Shown piece after piece: positions 27,040-36,034 of a DNA stretch of 64,000 bases. The position numbers and the translations under genes are program-made. The stretch covers positions 5,456,001 through 5,520,000 of the forward strand of contig NZ_VFOL01000001.1 in the NCBI RefSeq assembly GCF_006716065.1, in the 5' to 3' direction. Below the pieces are notes generated by a model that ran no database searches, was not told the DNA's origin, and saw only the letters and a list, made by a program, of their open reading frames with translations. Origin of the DNA: Salinispora arenicola. GTDB taxonomy: Bacteria; Actinomycetota; Actinomycetes; Mycobacteriales; Micromonosporaceae. Numbering within the stretch: position 1 is the stretch's first letter; each line of letters opens with the position of its first letter.

Positions 27040-28388
27040 GTGTCAATCCTCCCGGTCGGGCGCCGCGACGGGCCCCGACGTAACGCTAGCGCCACCAGCG
27101 GAACCGCCACGATCGCCGCCAGCAGGGTGAGCACCGGATAGCCGGCCGCCCGCATGACGAACCCGCTGATCGCGGCGGCGCTGGCGCCGGCCAGTCCCAT
27201 GGTCAGGTCGGAGAACCCCTGCACGCTGGGTCGCACCGTCGCCGGCACCGACTCCGACAGCAGCGTGGAGCCGCCCACCATCGTGCCGGACCAGCCCAGC
27301 CCGAGCAGGACGAGACCCACCGTGAGCTGCGGTGTGTGGTGGTCGGCAGTGCCGGCGATGGCGCACGCGGCGAGCAACAGCGCGACGCCGCCGAGGATGA
27401 CCGCTCGCCGGCCGAGCCGGTCGGCGAGCCAGCCCACCAGCGGGGCCAGCGCGTACATGCCGGCGATGTGCAGGCTCAGCACGATCCCGACCACCCGGAG
27501 GACGTCCGCGTCGCCGTGTGACTCGCCGAGCCGCACCGGAGTCATCGACATCACCGCCACCATCACCGCGTGTCCCACCGCCACCGCCGCGACGCCGAGC
27601 CGGGCCGGCGGGCGGTCGCGTACCACCTGCCAGGCGGCCCGCATCCCTGCGCCACGGCGGGCCACCGACGTCGGGGCCACCGTGAGTCCGCCGGCCGGAG
27701 GTTCGGTCGTCGGGGGCGGCGAAGCGACCGCGGTGTCGGTCGCCTCCAGTCGGCGCGCGGTGAGCAACGGGTCGGGCCGCAGCAGCGCGAGGAGTACGCC
27801 GGCGGCCAGCACGAAAGCGGCGGCGCTGAAGGCGTACGGACCGGCCAGCGGCGGCAGCCCCCACCCGTCGGTGACCGTGTCGGCGAGCGCCGCGAAATTC
27901 GGCGCGGCCACCGCACCGATGGTGGTGGCCCAGACGATCAGGGCGAGCTGCCGGCCTCTGCGGGCCGGCTCGGCGAGGTCCACTGCGGCGTACCGGGCCT
28001 GGAGGTTCGCCGCGGCGCCACCCCCGAACAGCAGACTGCCGAGCAGGAGCAGCGGCACGGAACGGGTGGCCGCGGCGAACACCACCAGCACCGCGCCGAT
28101 CGCACCGACCAGATAGGCGACAGCCAGCCCCGGGCGGCGCCCGTGCCCGTTCGTGATCCGGGTGATCGGGATGGCGAGCAGCGCGGCGCCCACCACGGCG
28201 GCGCTCTGGGTCAGTCCGGCGACCGCGGTGCCGGCGATCCGTGCGGCGAGCAGCGCCCCGACCGCGACGCCGATGGTGACGCCGATACCGCCGATGATCT
28301 GGGTGCCGAACAACAGACTCAGGGTCCGTCGCTGGATCGGCGCCACGTCCGGGCGAACCCGGGCCGACGCGGTCAGGTCGGTGGTCAC
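27030..28388 (-). CDS. MFS transporter
   Basis: 452 residues, about 12 transmembrane helices, major facilitator superfamily. The loop between helices 2 and 3 carries the conserved basic motif in the form RITNGHGRRPG, and the second half repeats it as GWLADRLGRRAVILGG. The central cytoplasmic loop (about 205-250) is Pro-rich. Such single pumps usually export drugs or small metabolites, but no substrate can be read. The GTG start at 28388 has GGGAG about 9 bases upstream. Last 10 bases overlap the DUF3046 gene. Confidence 0.88.
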   Translation of the reverse strand: MTTDLTASARVRPDVAPIQRRTLSLLFGTQIIGGIGVTIGVAVGALLAARIAGTAVAGLTQSAAVVGAALLAIPITRITNGHGRRPGLAVAYLVGAIGAVLVVFAAATRSVPLLLLGSLLFGGGAAANLQARYAAVDLAEPARRGRQLALIVWATTIGAVAAPNFAALADTVTDGWGLPPLAGPYAFSAAAFVLAAGVLLALLRPDPLLTARRLEATDTAVASPPPTTEPPAGGLTVAPTSVARRGAGMRAAWQVVRDRPPARLGVAAVAVGHAVMVAVMSMTPVRLGESHGDADVLRVVGIVLSLHIAGMYALAPLVGWLADRLGRRAVILGGVALLLAACAIAGTADHHTPQLTVGLVLLGLGWSGTMVGGSTLLSESVPATVRPSVQGFSDLTMGLAGASAAAISGFVMRAAGYPVLTLLAAIVAVPLVALALRRGPSRRPTGRIDTCG

Positions 28389-28506
28389 AGACGAACTCCC
28401 GCCGGTAAGGGGTGAACGACCCTCCTATCCTTGCGCATCCGGCTCGCCCGGCGCCGCAGGGGTTCGCCGACGGCAGCGCGAACCCCTCACCCTGGCGTGC
28501 GCTCGG

Positions 28507-30762
28507 TCACCTGGCCTCGAGGATCGGGCCGTCGACCGGCGGAAGCCCATCGGACGCTTCGCCGACCGGCGGGAGCCCGTCGGGCGTTTCCCCGGCCGAG
28601 GGGTGAGCCTCCAGATCGACCCGTGGCATGATCCGCTCCAGCCAGCGGGGGAACCACCAGTTGGCACGGCCGAGCAGCACCATGATCCCCGGCACCAGGA
28701 ACCCGCGGACGACCACCGCGTCGAGCAGCACCGCCAACCCGAGCCCCACCCCGAACATCTTGATCACCGGGTTGTCCTGGCCAGCAAAGCTGATGAAGAC
28801 GCTGAACATGATCAGCGCCGCCGCGGTGACGACCCGCCCCGCCGAGCCGAGCCCAGTCACCACCGCACGCCGGTTGTCCCGCTCCGCACGCCACCGCTCG
28901 GCGATCGACGAGACCAGGAAAACCTCGTAGTCCATGGATAGTCCGAACAGGACCGCGAAGAGGATCAGCGGGATGTAGCTCTCGATCGGCACCGGCCCAT
29001 CCAGTCCGAGCAGCGCCGTAAGGTGCCCCTCGGCGAAGGCGAAGGTGAGGATGCCGTACGCGGCACCGACGGAGAGCAGGTTCATCAACGCGGCGGTCAG
29101 CGGGATCACGACTGATCGGAACAAGATGACCAGCAGCAGGAAGCTCAGCGCGATCACCACCGCCAGGACCAACGGCAGCCGGTCCGCCACCTGATCGGTG
29201 AAGTCGATCTTCGCGGCAGTCTGGCCGCCGACGTGCAGCTGCGTACCGTCGGTTGCCAGCGGTGGCAGGATCTCCTCGCGGAGCTCGGTGACCAGGTCAC
29301 CGGTGGCCGGATCGCTGGGCGCGGTCGTCGGCACCACCTGCCAGAGCGCGGCACTGCCGTCGTCGGAGACCTGTGGACCCTGCACGGAGCTCACGCCGGG
29401 CACGCTGGCCAGGGCGGAGTTGACAGCAAGGGCCTGCTGCTGCATCGCGGCCCGGTCGCCCCCAGCGGCGTCGCCCAGGTCGGCGACCACCAGCAGCGGT
29501 CCGTTCACTCCCGCACCGAACGCCGACTCCAGCAGGTCGTAACTCTGCCGGGTGGGCGTGCCTGCCGGGTCGTGGCCGTCGTCCTGCTGCCCAAGCGTCA
29601 GGCCAGCCACCGGAGCGATGAACACCGCCAGCACCATGAGTGAACCGACCACCGCCAGCCAGGGCCGCCGGGCCGTGCCCTCGCCGATCCGGCGCCACCA
29701 GCCAGCCTTCGGGGCGTTCGACCGATGCCGCGGCAGTGCCCCGGCACCGAGTCGCGAGCCGACGATCCCGAGTACGGCCGGCAGCACACCGACCGCGGCC
29801 AGCACCGACAGCCCGACCGCCACGGCGGCGGTCCACCCCAGCGAGGTCAGCAGCGGCAGCCCGGCCAGCAGCAGGCCGCCCAGGCCGACGGCGACGGTGG
29901 CGCCGGCGAAGAGCACGGCCGCGCCTGCGGTGGCCACCGCGACACCCAGCGCCCGCTCGTGCGAGTCGCCTTCCTGCCGGGCCGCGCGGTAGCGCACGAC
30001 GATGAACAGCGCGTAGTCGATGCCGACGCCGAGCGAGATCATGCTCGCCACCGTCGTCGCGAGGTCCGGGATCGCCCCAAACTGGCTGAGCAGCCCGATG
30101 GCGGCGAGCCCGAGGACGAGGCCGACCAGCGCGGAGATGATCGGTAGGGCCATCGCCGCGGCCGCGCCGAGGGCTACCAACAGGACGACGGCGGCCACCG
30201 CCAGGCCGATCAGCTCGCTGCGGTGCCCGGGATCGCCGGCCGCCGCCTTGGCGAGCTGGCCACCGGGTAGTACCTCCAGCCCGGCGTCCGTGGCCGGAGC
30301 GGCGGCGGCCAACACGCGGTCGGCGGCCTGCTCGTCGAGGGCGGCGGAGGGCACGTCGAAGTAGACCCGCGCGTACGCGGTGTGCCCGTCGGCGCTGACC
30401 CGCGGCGCGGGCTGGCCGGGCTGCTGCGGAAACGGTGACACCACCTGCGTCACCTCATCCAGTTCCTGCACCGCGCGGAGCGACGCCTCGATGGCCGTCC
30501 GATCCTCGGTGGAGGTGACAGACCCGTCCGCGTTGTGGAACACCAGGGTGCCGTTGCCGAGCGCGGAGGCGGGGAACACCGCAGCCTGGACCTCCTGGGC
30601 GCGGTTGCTGTCGCTGCCGGGAATGCGGACGTCGTCGTCGATGGTGGTGCCCACCACCGACCAGGCGCCGACGATGGCCGCGGCCACCAGCAGCCAGGCG
30701 GCGAGCAGCTGCCAGGGCCGGCGGGCGGCCAGCCGGCCGTACGAGTACAGGGCGTTACGCAA
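28507..30762 (-). CDS. MMPL-family RND transporter
   Basis: 751 residues with 11-12 transmembrane helices in the MmpL/RND pattern: helix 1 (about 15-37), a large external domain (40-180), five helices with GVGIDYALFIVVRYRAARQEG, a second external domain (400-530), and a repeat with GLSMDYEVFLVSSIAERW. Such pumps move lipids, siderophores or peptides across the membrane using the proton gradient. Start TTG at 30762 has GGAG six bases upstream. It follows the DUF2993 gene by 51 bases and is probably in its operon. The two-component system beyond may control it. The C-terminal tail has repeats of the form SDGLPPV. Confidence 0.92.
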   Translation of the reverse strand: MRNALYSYGRLAARRPWQLLAAWLLVAAAIVGAWSVVGTTIDDDVRIPGSDSNRAQEVQAAVFPASALGNGTLVFHNADGSVTSTEDRTAIEASLRAVQELDEVTQVVSPFPQQPGQPAPRVSADGHTAYARVYFDVPSAALDEQAADRVLAAAAPATDAGLEVLPGGQLAKAAAGDPGHRSELIGLAVAAVVLLVALGAAAAMALPIISALVGLVLGLAAIGLLSQFGAIPDLATTVASMISLGVGIDYALFIVVRYRAARQEGDSHERALGVAVATAGAAVLFAGATVAVGLGGLLLAGLPLLTSLGWTAAVAVGLSVLAAVGVLPAVLGIVGSRLGAGALPRHRSNAPKAGWWRRIGEGTARRPWLAVVGSLMVLAVFIAPVAGLTLGQQDDGHDPAGTPTRQSYDLLESAFGAGVNGPLLVVADLGDAAGGDRAAMQQQALAVNSALASVPGVSSVQGPQVSDDGSAALWQVVPTTAPSDPATGDLVTELREEILPPLATDGTQLHVGGQTAAKIDFTDQVADRLPLVLAVVIALSFLLLVILFRSVVIPLTAALMNLLSVGAAYGILTFAFAEGHLTALLGLDGPVPIESYIPLILFAVLFGLSMDYEVFLVSSIAERWRAERDNRRAVVTGLGSAGRVVTAAALIMFSVFISFAGQDNPVIKMFGVGLGLAVLLDAVVVRGFLVPGIMVLLGRANWWFPRWLERIMPRVDLEAHPSAGETPDGLPPVGEASDGLPPVDGPILEAR

Positions 30763-30813
30763 GATGGGCTCCGAATCGGGTATGGGGGTGGGCCTTGGTC
30801 ACTGGATCGGGTG

Positions 30814-31608
30814 TCACCGGCGACAGTCGCCGGCGGCGGACGTGAGCTCGTCGGTGTCGAGGCTGGCGTGCAGGACCAGGCCGTCCGGGCCGGCGGTGAC
30901 GGTGTCGGGTGCCAGACCGTGCGGGAGGTCCGGCAGGGCGACGTGGCGCGGATCCAGCTGCCCGGCAAGCTCCGAGTCGCCACCGGCGAGCATCGGGGCG
31001 ACCAGGGCCACCGGCAGTTGCCGCCCGGCCACCTCGACCGTGGTCGGGGTGAGCACCAGTTCCTCGCCGGCCAACGCGAGGTCCATGAGCACTCGTAGGT
31101 CGCCACCCCACGCAACGCCCGGCCGGACCACGGCGAGTTGGTCACCGGCGTTCTCGAACCGCTGCTGGCCTGTTTCCGTGCCGGGCATCTGGTCGTACGG
31201 CATGGTCACCGTCGCCTCGGCGCCGGCGACATCGACCGGTTCGTTCGAGAACGGCCGGGCGTGTACGTCCCGCAGGGTCAGCTGGAGGTGGGTTTCGCCG
31301 CCGGCCGCGGTGGCGATGGTGCCCTGCACGGTCACGGTGCCGAGGTCTCCGGTCAGCAGTCGCGGAGTGACCAGCGGGCCGGGCAGCGAGGTGGTCAGCT
31401 CGGCGCCGTCGAGGCGGCAGCCGACGGTCGCGGACACGCGCCGTTCGACGGCCGCCGCGAGGAACCGATCGGTGCCGTACGCCAGCACCAGGACGATGGC
31501 GACCAGCGCCAGCGGCAACCGCAACCGGCGGGCCATCGGGCGGCCGGCACGGGGGGTCCTGGTCCGGCGCTGCGAGCGGGCCTTGGTCGGCGAATGGGTC
31601 CGGCTCAT
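30814..31608 (-). CDS. DUF2993 (LmeA-like) membrane-anchored lipid-binding-type protein
   Basis: 264 residues. A basic N-terminus is followed by one hydrophobic segment (about 28-45), then an exported beta-rich domain with ERRVSATVGCRLDGAELTT and a conserved-looking GGDLRVLMD stretch. This matches DUF2993; the mycobacterial relative LmeA binds phospholipids and supports lipoglycan elongation. Here its position just before an MMPL pump suggests a shared lipid-handling role (inference). ATG 31608 and an in-frame start at 31626 are both possible. Confidence 0.8.
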   Translation of the reverse strand: MSRTHSPTKARSQRRTRTPRAGRPMARRLRLPLALVAIVLVLAYGTDRFLAAAVERRVSATVGCRLDGAELTTSLPGPLVTPRLLTGDLGTVTVQGTIATAAGGETHLQLTLRDVHARPFSNEPVDVAGAEATVTMPYDQMPGTETGQQRFENAGDQLAVVRPGVAWGGDLRVLMDLALAGEELVLTPTTVEVAGRQLPVALVAPMLAGGDSELAGQLDPRHVALPDLPHGLAPDTVTAGPDGLVLHASLDTDELTSAAGDCRR

Positions 31609-31706
31609 ATCCCCAGGCAAGCGCACCGACCTGCCGGCTCCCTCCGGCGCACCTTCCCGTTTGCTGACGATCTGGTCCGGGGCGCTGCCCCGGGCGCCTT
31701 CAGCTC

Positions 31707-31806
31707 ACCGTCGGTCGCGTCTCCAGCGAACCGTCGGTCGTGCCGTCAACTCACGCCCACTCGTGCCGTCAGCCCACGTCAATCGCGTCTTCAGCAAACC
31801 GTCAGT
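31707..31806. promoter_or_regulatory. Phased direct repeats between DUF2993/MMPL and the two-component system
   Basis: Five copies of RCCGTCRRY begin at 31707, 31730, 31742, 31765 and 31798. Spacings of 23, 12, 23 and 33 bases are close to whole DNA helical turns. Longer 17-base repeats (CAGCNNACCGTCNGTCG) surround three of them. Direct repeats in phase are typical OmpR/PhoB-type operators, and such a regulator is encoded 56 bases downstream. Confidence 0.55.
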
Positions 31807-31861
31807 CGTTCGGCAGGCGATCTGCAGGTTCTCCGGTCCCTGCGCCGGACATACTGGTGCC

Positions 31862-32620
31862 ATGGCCAGACCGACAGGGCGTTCCGCCCGGCAACCACGG
31901 CCGGGGTCCACCGCCGAGCTCAGCTCGGTCTGGCGGGCCCGCGTGCTGGTGGTCGACGACGAGCCGGCGCTGGCCGAGCTGCTGCTGCGAACGTTACAGG
32001 TCGCCGGGTTCGACGCCCGCTCCGCCGGGTCCCGGGCCGAGGCGCTGGTGGTGGGCGGTGAGTTGGCTCCGGAGTTGGCGATCGTGGACGTGATGCTGCC
32101 CGACGGCTCCGGCTTCGACCTGGCCCACGACCTGCGCCGCCCGCTCCCGGACCTCGCGGTGGTCTTCCTGACGGCGAGGGACTCGCTGGAGGACCGACTC
32201 ACCGGGCTGAACCTCGGTGGCGACGACTACATCACCAAGCCGTTCAGCGTGGCCGAGGTGGTCGCCCGGGTGAACGCGGTGCTGCGCCGTCTCGGCGGCC
32301 GGCCTGATGCCTCCCACCGGCTCACCCTCGCCGACCTGGCACTCGACGAGGACGCGCACACCGTCACCCGGGCGGGCGTAGCGGTCGAGCTGTCGCCGAC
32401 CGAGTTCCGGCTGCTGCGACATCTGCTGGAGAACGCCGGTCGGGTGTTGTCCAAGCAGCAGATCCTCGCCCAGGTCTGGCAGTACGACTTCCCCGGCGAC
32501 CCGGGGGTGGTGGAGAAGTTCGTCAGCCAGCTCCGCCGCAAGATCGACGCATCGGGTCCGCCGTTGCTGCACACGGTGCGGGGCTTCGGCTACGTCCTGC
32601 GGGAACCACGGCCCGAATGA
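31862..32620 (+). CDS. OmpR/PhoB-family response regulator
   Basis: 252 residues. Receiver domain about 27-140 with the acidic pair VDDE, phospho-acceptor Asp76 (AIVDVMLPDG), conserved Thr in FLTARD and Lys in ITKPF. Winged-helix DNA-binding domain about 155-250 with LSPTEFRLLRHLLENAGRVLSKQQIL and VVEKFVSQLRRKID. The first 26 residues are a basic, disordered tail. ATG 31862 is the first good start; the frame upstream is noncoding. It overlaps the histidine kinase gene by four bases. It probably autoregulates and controls the divergent MMPL/DUF2993 pair through the repeats in between. Confidence 0.95.
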   Translation: MARPTGRSARQPRPGSTAELSSVWRARVLVVDDEPALAELLLRTLQVAGFDARSAGSRAEALVVGGELAPELAIVDVMLPDGSGFDLAHDLRRPLPDLAVVFLTARDSLEDRLTGLNLGGDDYITKPFSVAEVVARVNAVLRRLGGRPDASHRLTLADLALDEDAHTVTRAGVAVELSPTEFRLLRHLLENAGRVLSKQQILAQVWQYDFPGDPGVVEKFVSQLRRKIDASGPPLLHTVRGFGYVLREPRPE

Positions 32621-34032
32621 GGCGGCCGGCCGTTCGGAGTCTGCGCGGCAGGCTGCTGGTGGGCACGGTCGCGCTGCTGGTGGTCGGGCTGCTGGCCGCC
32701 GACATCAGCGCCTATCTGGCGTTGCGCCGGTTTCTCAGCGAACGGGTCGACAACACCATCGAGCTGGTCCTCGACCGGGGCTTGGCGCGCGCCCGCCTCG
32801 CCGGGCAGGTCATGCCCGGCGCCGGCGTGGAACAACTCGTGCCAGCAAACGCCTATGTGGCCCTCTACGACTCCGAGGGCCAGCTGGTGCTGGCCCGGCT
32901 GCCGCTGCGGCACGGTGACACGCGGCCACCGACGGTACCGCCGATCAGCGCGCTGCCGGCGCACCCGGTGACGATCGGTGATGATCCGGAAACGGCGCTG
33001 CGGGTGCGGCGCGAGCTGCTTCCCCCAGAGCAGGCCCTCCCAGTGGAGATCAACGGTCAGGTTCACTCGGTGACGGGGCTGGTGGTCGGGGTATCCCTGG
33101 CGGACAACGCGGCGACGCTGCGCCGGCTGGTCCTGGTCCAGGCGGTCGCGGGACTGCTCATCGTCGTCCTGGGGGTGGCGCTGGCCCGGCTGGTGCTCAA
33201 CAACGGTCTACGACCACTGCGTGCCGTCGCGGACACCGCCCGCGAGATCGGTCGCGGCAACCTACGCCAACGCGTCCCCGTGGGCGACCCACGCACCGAG
33301 ATCGGCACTGTCGCCACCGCACTGAACGAGGCGTTCGACCAGCGTGAACGCAGCGAGGCACTGACCCGGACGTTCGTCGCCGACGCTTCGCACGAGCTGC
33401 GTACCCCGCTGAGCGCGGTGCACGGATGGGCCGACCTCTATCTCAATGACGGAATCACCGACTGGGACGGGGTGGACGAGGCGATGCGCCGGATCCGCAC
33501 CGAGACCACCCGGATGGGCGCCCTCGTCGAGCAGCTGCTCACCCTGGCCCGGCTGGACGCGCACCAGCCACTGGCACGCGACGAGGTCGACCTGGGCCGG
33601 GTCTGCGCGGACGTGCTGGACAGTCTGCGGGTCACCGCTGCCCATCATCGACTCACGCTCGCCGTGGACGAACGGGTGACCGTCACCGGCGACCCGGCCG
33701 CGCTCCGCCAGGTGGTGCAGAACCTGGTCGGCAACGCGGTTCGGCACACCCCGCCTGGCCCGCCGGTCGAGGTCCGCGTCCACCGCGACGACGGCGAGGA
33801 TGCCGTTCTCGTCGTGCACGACGAGGGGCCCGGGCTCGACGCCGAGGGGCTCGCGCACGCCTTCGACCGGTTCTGGCGCGCCGACCCCGGGCGGGCCGCA
33901 CCCGGCGGCACCGGATTGGGCCTGGCCATTGTCCGTGACATCGTCGGAGCGCACGGCGGTACCGTGGCGCTGGATTCGGCACCAGGGCAGGGACTGACGG
34001 TCACCGTACGACTGCCAGCGACCACCGCGTAG
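32617..34032 (+). CDS. Sensor histidine kinase
   Basis: 471 residues. Helix 1 (about 10-32), an extracytoplasmic sensor loop of about 130 residues, helix 2 (about 168-190), HAMP (192-245), HisKA with the phospho-acceptor His259 in SHELRTPLSAVHGW, and HATPase_c with the N box QNLVGNAVRHTPPG, G1 DEGPGLD and G2 GTGLGLAIV. The ATGA overlap with the regulator gene shows tight coupling. The signal is unknown; the nearby transporter suggests membrane or antimicrobial stress. Confidence 0.95.
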   Translation: MRRPAVRSLRGRLLVGTVALLVVGLLAADISAYLALRRFLSERVDNTIELVLDRGLARARLAGQVMPGAGVEQLVPANAYVALYDSEGQLVLARLPLRHGDTRPPTVPPISALPAHPVTIGDDPETALRVRRELLPPEQALPVEINGQVHSVTGLVVGVSLADNAATLRRLVLVQAVAGLLIVVLGVALARLVLNNGLRPLRAVADTAREIGRGNLRQRVPVGDPRTEIGTVATALNEAFDQRERSEALTRTFVADASHELRTPLSAVHGWADLYLNDGITDWDGVDEAMRRIRTETTRMGALVEQLLTLARLDAHQPLARDEVDLGRVCADVLDSLRVTAAHHRLTLAVDERVTVTGDPAALRQVVQNLVGNAVRHTPPGPPVEVRVHRDDGEDAVLVVHDEGPGLDAEGLAHAFDRFWRADPGRAAPGGTGLGLAIVRDIVGAHGGTVALDSAPGQGLTVTVRLPATTA

Positions 34033-34402
34033 TCGTCCCGGGCCGAGAACAGCCAGCATGGACGGATCCTCGCGTCCATGCCCGGTCCCCTGACGCCATC
34101 CCTCGGGGCGATACGGTCCACGATGGAGTGCACTATTTCAAGGGCTACAGCGCCTCTGGCGTTGCATAAGTTGAATACCGCCCCCGGGATGACTAAGCCG
34201 GCGGGGACCTCGGCCAGCACCGGGGCTCCTCGCCTGTCTCCGGCCGTGACGACACCAGATGCCGCCGGTCGCTTCCACCGCTGGGTCGGCGCCGCTGCCG
34301 GCCGGACACCCGGCACGGTCAGACAGACCGAACCCCCAAACTGGCGACGGCCGGGTTGGGGGTTCAGTGCTAGGGGCTGGTCGGGGCTGCCCGTGGGCGG
34401 GG
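34033..34402. other. Convergent intergenic region with one hairpin
   Basis: 370 bases between the histidine kinase and the convergent DUF397 gene. No supported gene. It contains the hairpin at 34330-34365. Confidence 0.5.
34330..34365. terminator. Hairpin between convergent genes
   Basis: A perfect 10-base inverted repeat, GAACCCCCAA (34330-34339) and its complement (34356-34365), with a 16-base loop. It lies 38 bases after the DUF397 stop on the minus strand and about 300 bases after the kinase gene, so it more likely terminates the DUF397 transcript. Confidence 0.6.
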
Positions 34403-34594
34403 TCAGGGCTGCCCGGGGAGTTGGGCGACGAACGCCCGCCACGCCGCCGGCCCGAACACCAGTGCCGGCCCGGTCGGGTCCTTGGAGTCCCGGACACCCA
34501 CGACGCCGGGAAGGTTGCCGGCAACCTCGACGCAGTCGCCGCCGTTGTTGCCGCTCTTGCTGCTCTTGCGCCACTGCGCGCCGATCAGGTCCAT
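34403..34594 (-). CDS. DUF397 protein
   Basis: 63 residues. The family signature is complete: WRKSSKSGNNGGDCVEVA, VGVRDSKDPTGPALVFGP, AWRAFVAQL. DUF397 proteins are small partners of XRE/DUF5753 regulators in Streptomyces and relatives, where the pairs influence development and antibiotic production, and one member (the Scr1/Scr2-type system) behaves like a toxin-antitoxin pair. Its start overlaps the end of the regulator gene by 10 bases, so the two are translationally coupled. Confidence 0.93.
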   Translation of the reverse strand: MDLIGAQWRKSSKSGNNGGDCVEVAGNLPGVVGVRDSKDPTGPALVFGPAAWRAFVAQLPGQP

Positions 34595-35352
34595 GATCTT
34601 GCCGCTTCCCTGAGCAGGTCTCGGGACTGCGCCCGGGAGAGAGCCTCCCCGCGGATGCGTTCCCACCGTCGACTCAGCGTAGCAATATCCGTGACGCCAT
34701 CGACCAGTTGCGCTTTGGCCTGGCTGTCCACATGCGCCACTGTGGTGCCCTTCTCCAACTCGGCGAGCGTGAACGGCCCGCCCAGACCGGGGTGCATGCC
34801 GACCGTGAGCGGCACGACGTGGATCGACACGTTCGGTAACTCCGCGGAGGCCGCCAACTGCTCGCACTGCTCCCGCATCAACGCGCGGTCGCCGTAGGCG
34901 GACCGGCGGAGGATCAGCTCGTCGAGCACGGCGATGAACATCGGCGCGCGGTCCCGGCGCAGGATCGCCTGACGTTTGATCCGCACGTCGATCAGTTCCT
35001 CGACCGCCTCGGGGCTCAGCGCCTCCCCGGCGAGGGTCGCCCGCGCGTACGCCGCGGTCTGTAGCAGGCCCGGCACCCACGCTAGTTGAAAGGCGCGGAG
35101 CGACACCGCCTCGCGTTCGATGTCGGCCCACGGGCGAAACCACGCCGGCTCGCGGCGCCGCACCGCATCCGGCCACAGATCCTCCACCTCCCGCTTGAGG
35201 ATCGCGGCCACCTTCGCCCGATGCCGGGTCTGCGGAATCCGGCCACGGCTCGCCCACTTCGCCGCGGTCTTCGGGTCGACACCGATCTGAGCGGCGAGGC
35301 TTTCGGCGGTCTCGCCCACCTCCGCCATCGCCGCGATGACTGCGTGGTTCAT
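34585..35352 (-). CDS. XRE-type regulator with DUF5753 domain
   Basis: 255 residues. N-terminal helix-turn-helix (about 5-55: AAQIGVDPKTAAKWASRGRI) and a C-terminal DUF5753 ligand/partner domain (about 75-245: LRAFQLAWVPGLLQTAAYARA, FIAVLDELILRR, VHVVPL-like core). It regulates or is neutralised by the DUF397 protein encoded right after it. GGGAGG lies near the ATG. A GAACGTTC palindrome 16 bases upstream of the start may be its own operator. A three-gene operon starts divergently. Confidence 0.93.
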   Translation of the reverse strand: MNHAVIAAMAEVGETAESLAAQIGVDPKTAAKWASRGRIPQTRHRAKVAAILKREVEDLWPDAVRRREPAWFRPWADIEREAVSLRAFQLAWVPGLLQTAAYARATLAGEALSPEAVEELIDVRIKRQAILRRDRAPMFIAVLDELILRRSAYGDRALMREQCEQLAASAELPNVSIHVVPLTVGMHPGLGGPFTLAELEKGTTVAHVDSQAKAQLVDGVTDIATLSRRWERIRGEALSRAQSRDLLREAARSWT

Positions 35353-35367
35353 GCTCCAACCTCCCTC

Positions 35368-35375
35368 GAACGTTC
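35368..35375. promoter_or_regulatory. GAACGTTC palindrome in the XRE leader
   Basis: A perfect 8-base palindrome, flanked as TC-GAACGTTC-CA, 16 bases upstream of the XRE ATG. A candidate autoregulatory operator; the short length makes chance occurrence possible. Confidence 0.35.
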
Positions 35376-35486
35376 CAGACGTCCCAAAAACCTAGTGCTA
35401 CGCGGTGTGTTGACCCCACAACTGTCGGAAAGCTGCACGAAGACGGCGTGAGCCGGTGGAGGGCCGAACCCGCCGGAGGCGCTGTC

Positions 35487-35517
35487 GGACCGCCCCAGGG
35501 TGTTGGTGGGGCGGTCC
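35487..35517 (+). promoter_or_regulatory. Hairpin in the leader of the three-gene operon
   Basis: Perfect 10-base stem, GGACCGCCCC (35487-35496) with its complement at 35508-35517 and an 11-base loop, 44 bases upstream of the first gene. It could be an attenuator or an operator. Confidence 0.45.
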
Positions 35518-35561
35518 ACCACTACCGCACCCAGCGACCACCACGACCCGGGAGACGAGCC

Positions 35562-35777
35562 GTGCCGACAACCACCGCACCACCACCCCTGCCTCGACGG
35601 ACGCGACGTACCGCGCTCGCCGACACGATCGACCCCCACCGCGCGGCGGCCGTGTCCGACGTGGAACCGGAGCGGCTGTTGTCCGGTGGGCGGGCGGCCG
35701 GGCGGACCCGAGTCGTCCACCACCGTCCCGGCGACGACATCCTCGCCGCGGTACTCGCGGGGCTGCGGAGACTGTGA
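35562..35777 (+). CDS. Small hypothetical protein, first of a coupled three-gene operon
   Basis: 71 residues, soluble, basic, with no recognised domain (middle: ADTIDPHRAAAVSDVEPERLL; end: DDILAAVLAGLRRL). GTG 35562 has GGGAGAC about six bases upstream; a longer frame from 35448 lacks this. The stop overlaps the next start as TGATG, so it is translated together with the following small membrane protein. The gene order beside XRE/DUF397 suggests it is under that regulator, an inference from position only. Confidence 0.55.
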   Translation: MPTTTAPPPLPRRTRRTALADTIDPHRAAAVSDVEPERLLSGGRAAGRTRVVHHRPGDDILAAVLAGLRRL

Positions 35778-36034
35778 TGGCCGACGACAACCCGCCCGCC
35801 GACCAGCGCGCACACCCCGAACGCCCCCACCAACAGGCATACCCCGACCGGCAGGCACACCCCGACCCGCACGGGGCACCCCCACTGCCCGACGGCGACC
35901 GGGTGCGGCCGAGACCGCACACCATGTCGGCGGCGCCAGCCAGGCCCGCACCGCCTGCCACCAGACCCACGGTGATAGCGGCGCTCGTGCTGGTGATCGT
36001 CGTGGCCGCCATCGTGATCCGAGTGCTGCGATGA
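35777..36034 (+). CDS. Small single-pass membrane protein
   Basis: 85 residues. A Pro/His/Asp-rich polar part (1-60) ends in one transmembrane helix at the extreme C-terminus (about 64-84: TVIAALVLVIVVAAIVIRVL), i.e. a tail-anchored arrangement with the polar part in the cytoplasm. Start ATG overlaps the previous stop (TGATG) and its own stop overlaps the next start (ATGA). Function unknown. Confidence 0.6.
   Translation: MADDNPPADQRAHPERPHQQAYPDRQAHPDPHGAPPLPDGDRVRPRPHTMSAAPARPAPPATRPTVIAALVLVIVVAAIVIRVLR

Noticed and set aside
30380..31861. Long upstream extension of the response regulator frame
   Set aside because: It lies antisense to the DUF2993 and MMPL genes and has no domain; the regulator starts at 31862.
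34078..34596. 172-residue frame in the convergent gap
   Set aside because: It runs antisense into the DUF397 gene and has no ribosome site or domain.
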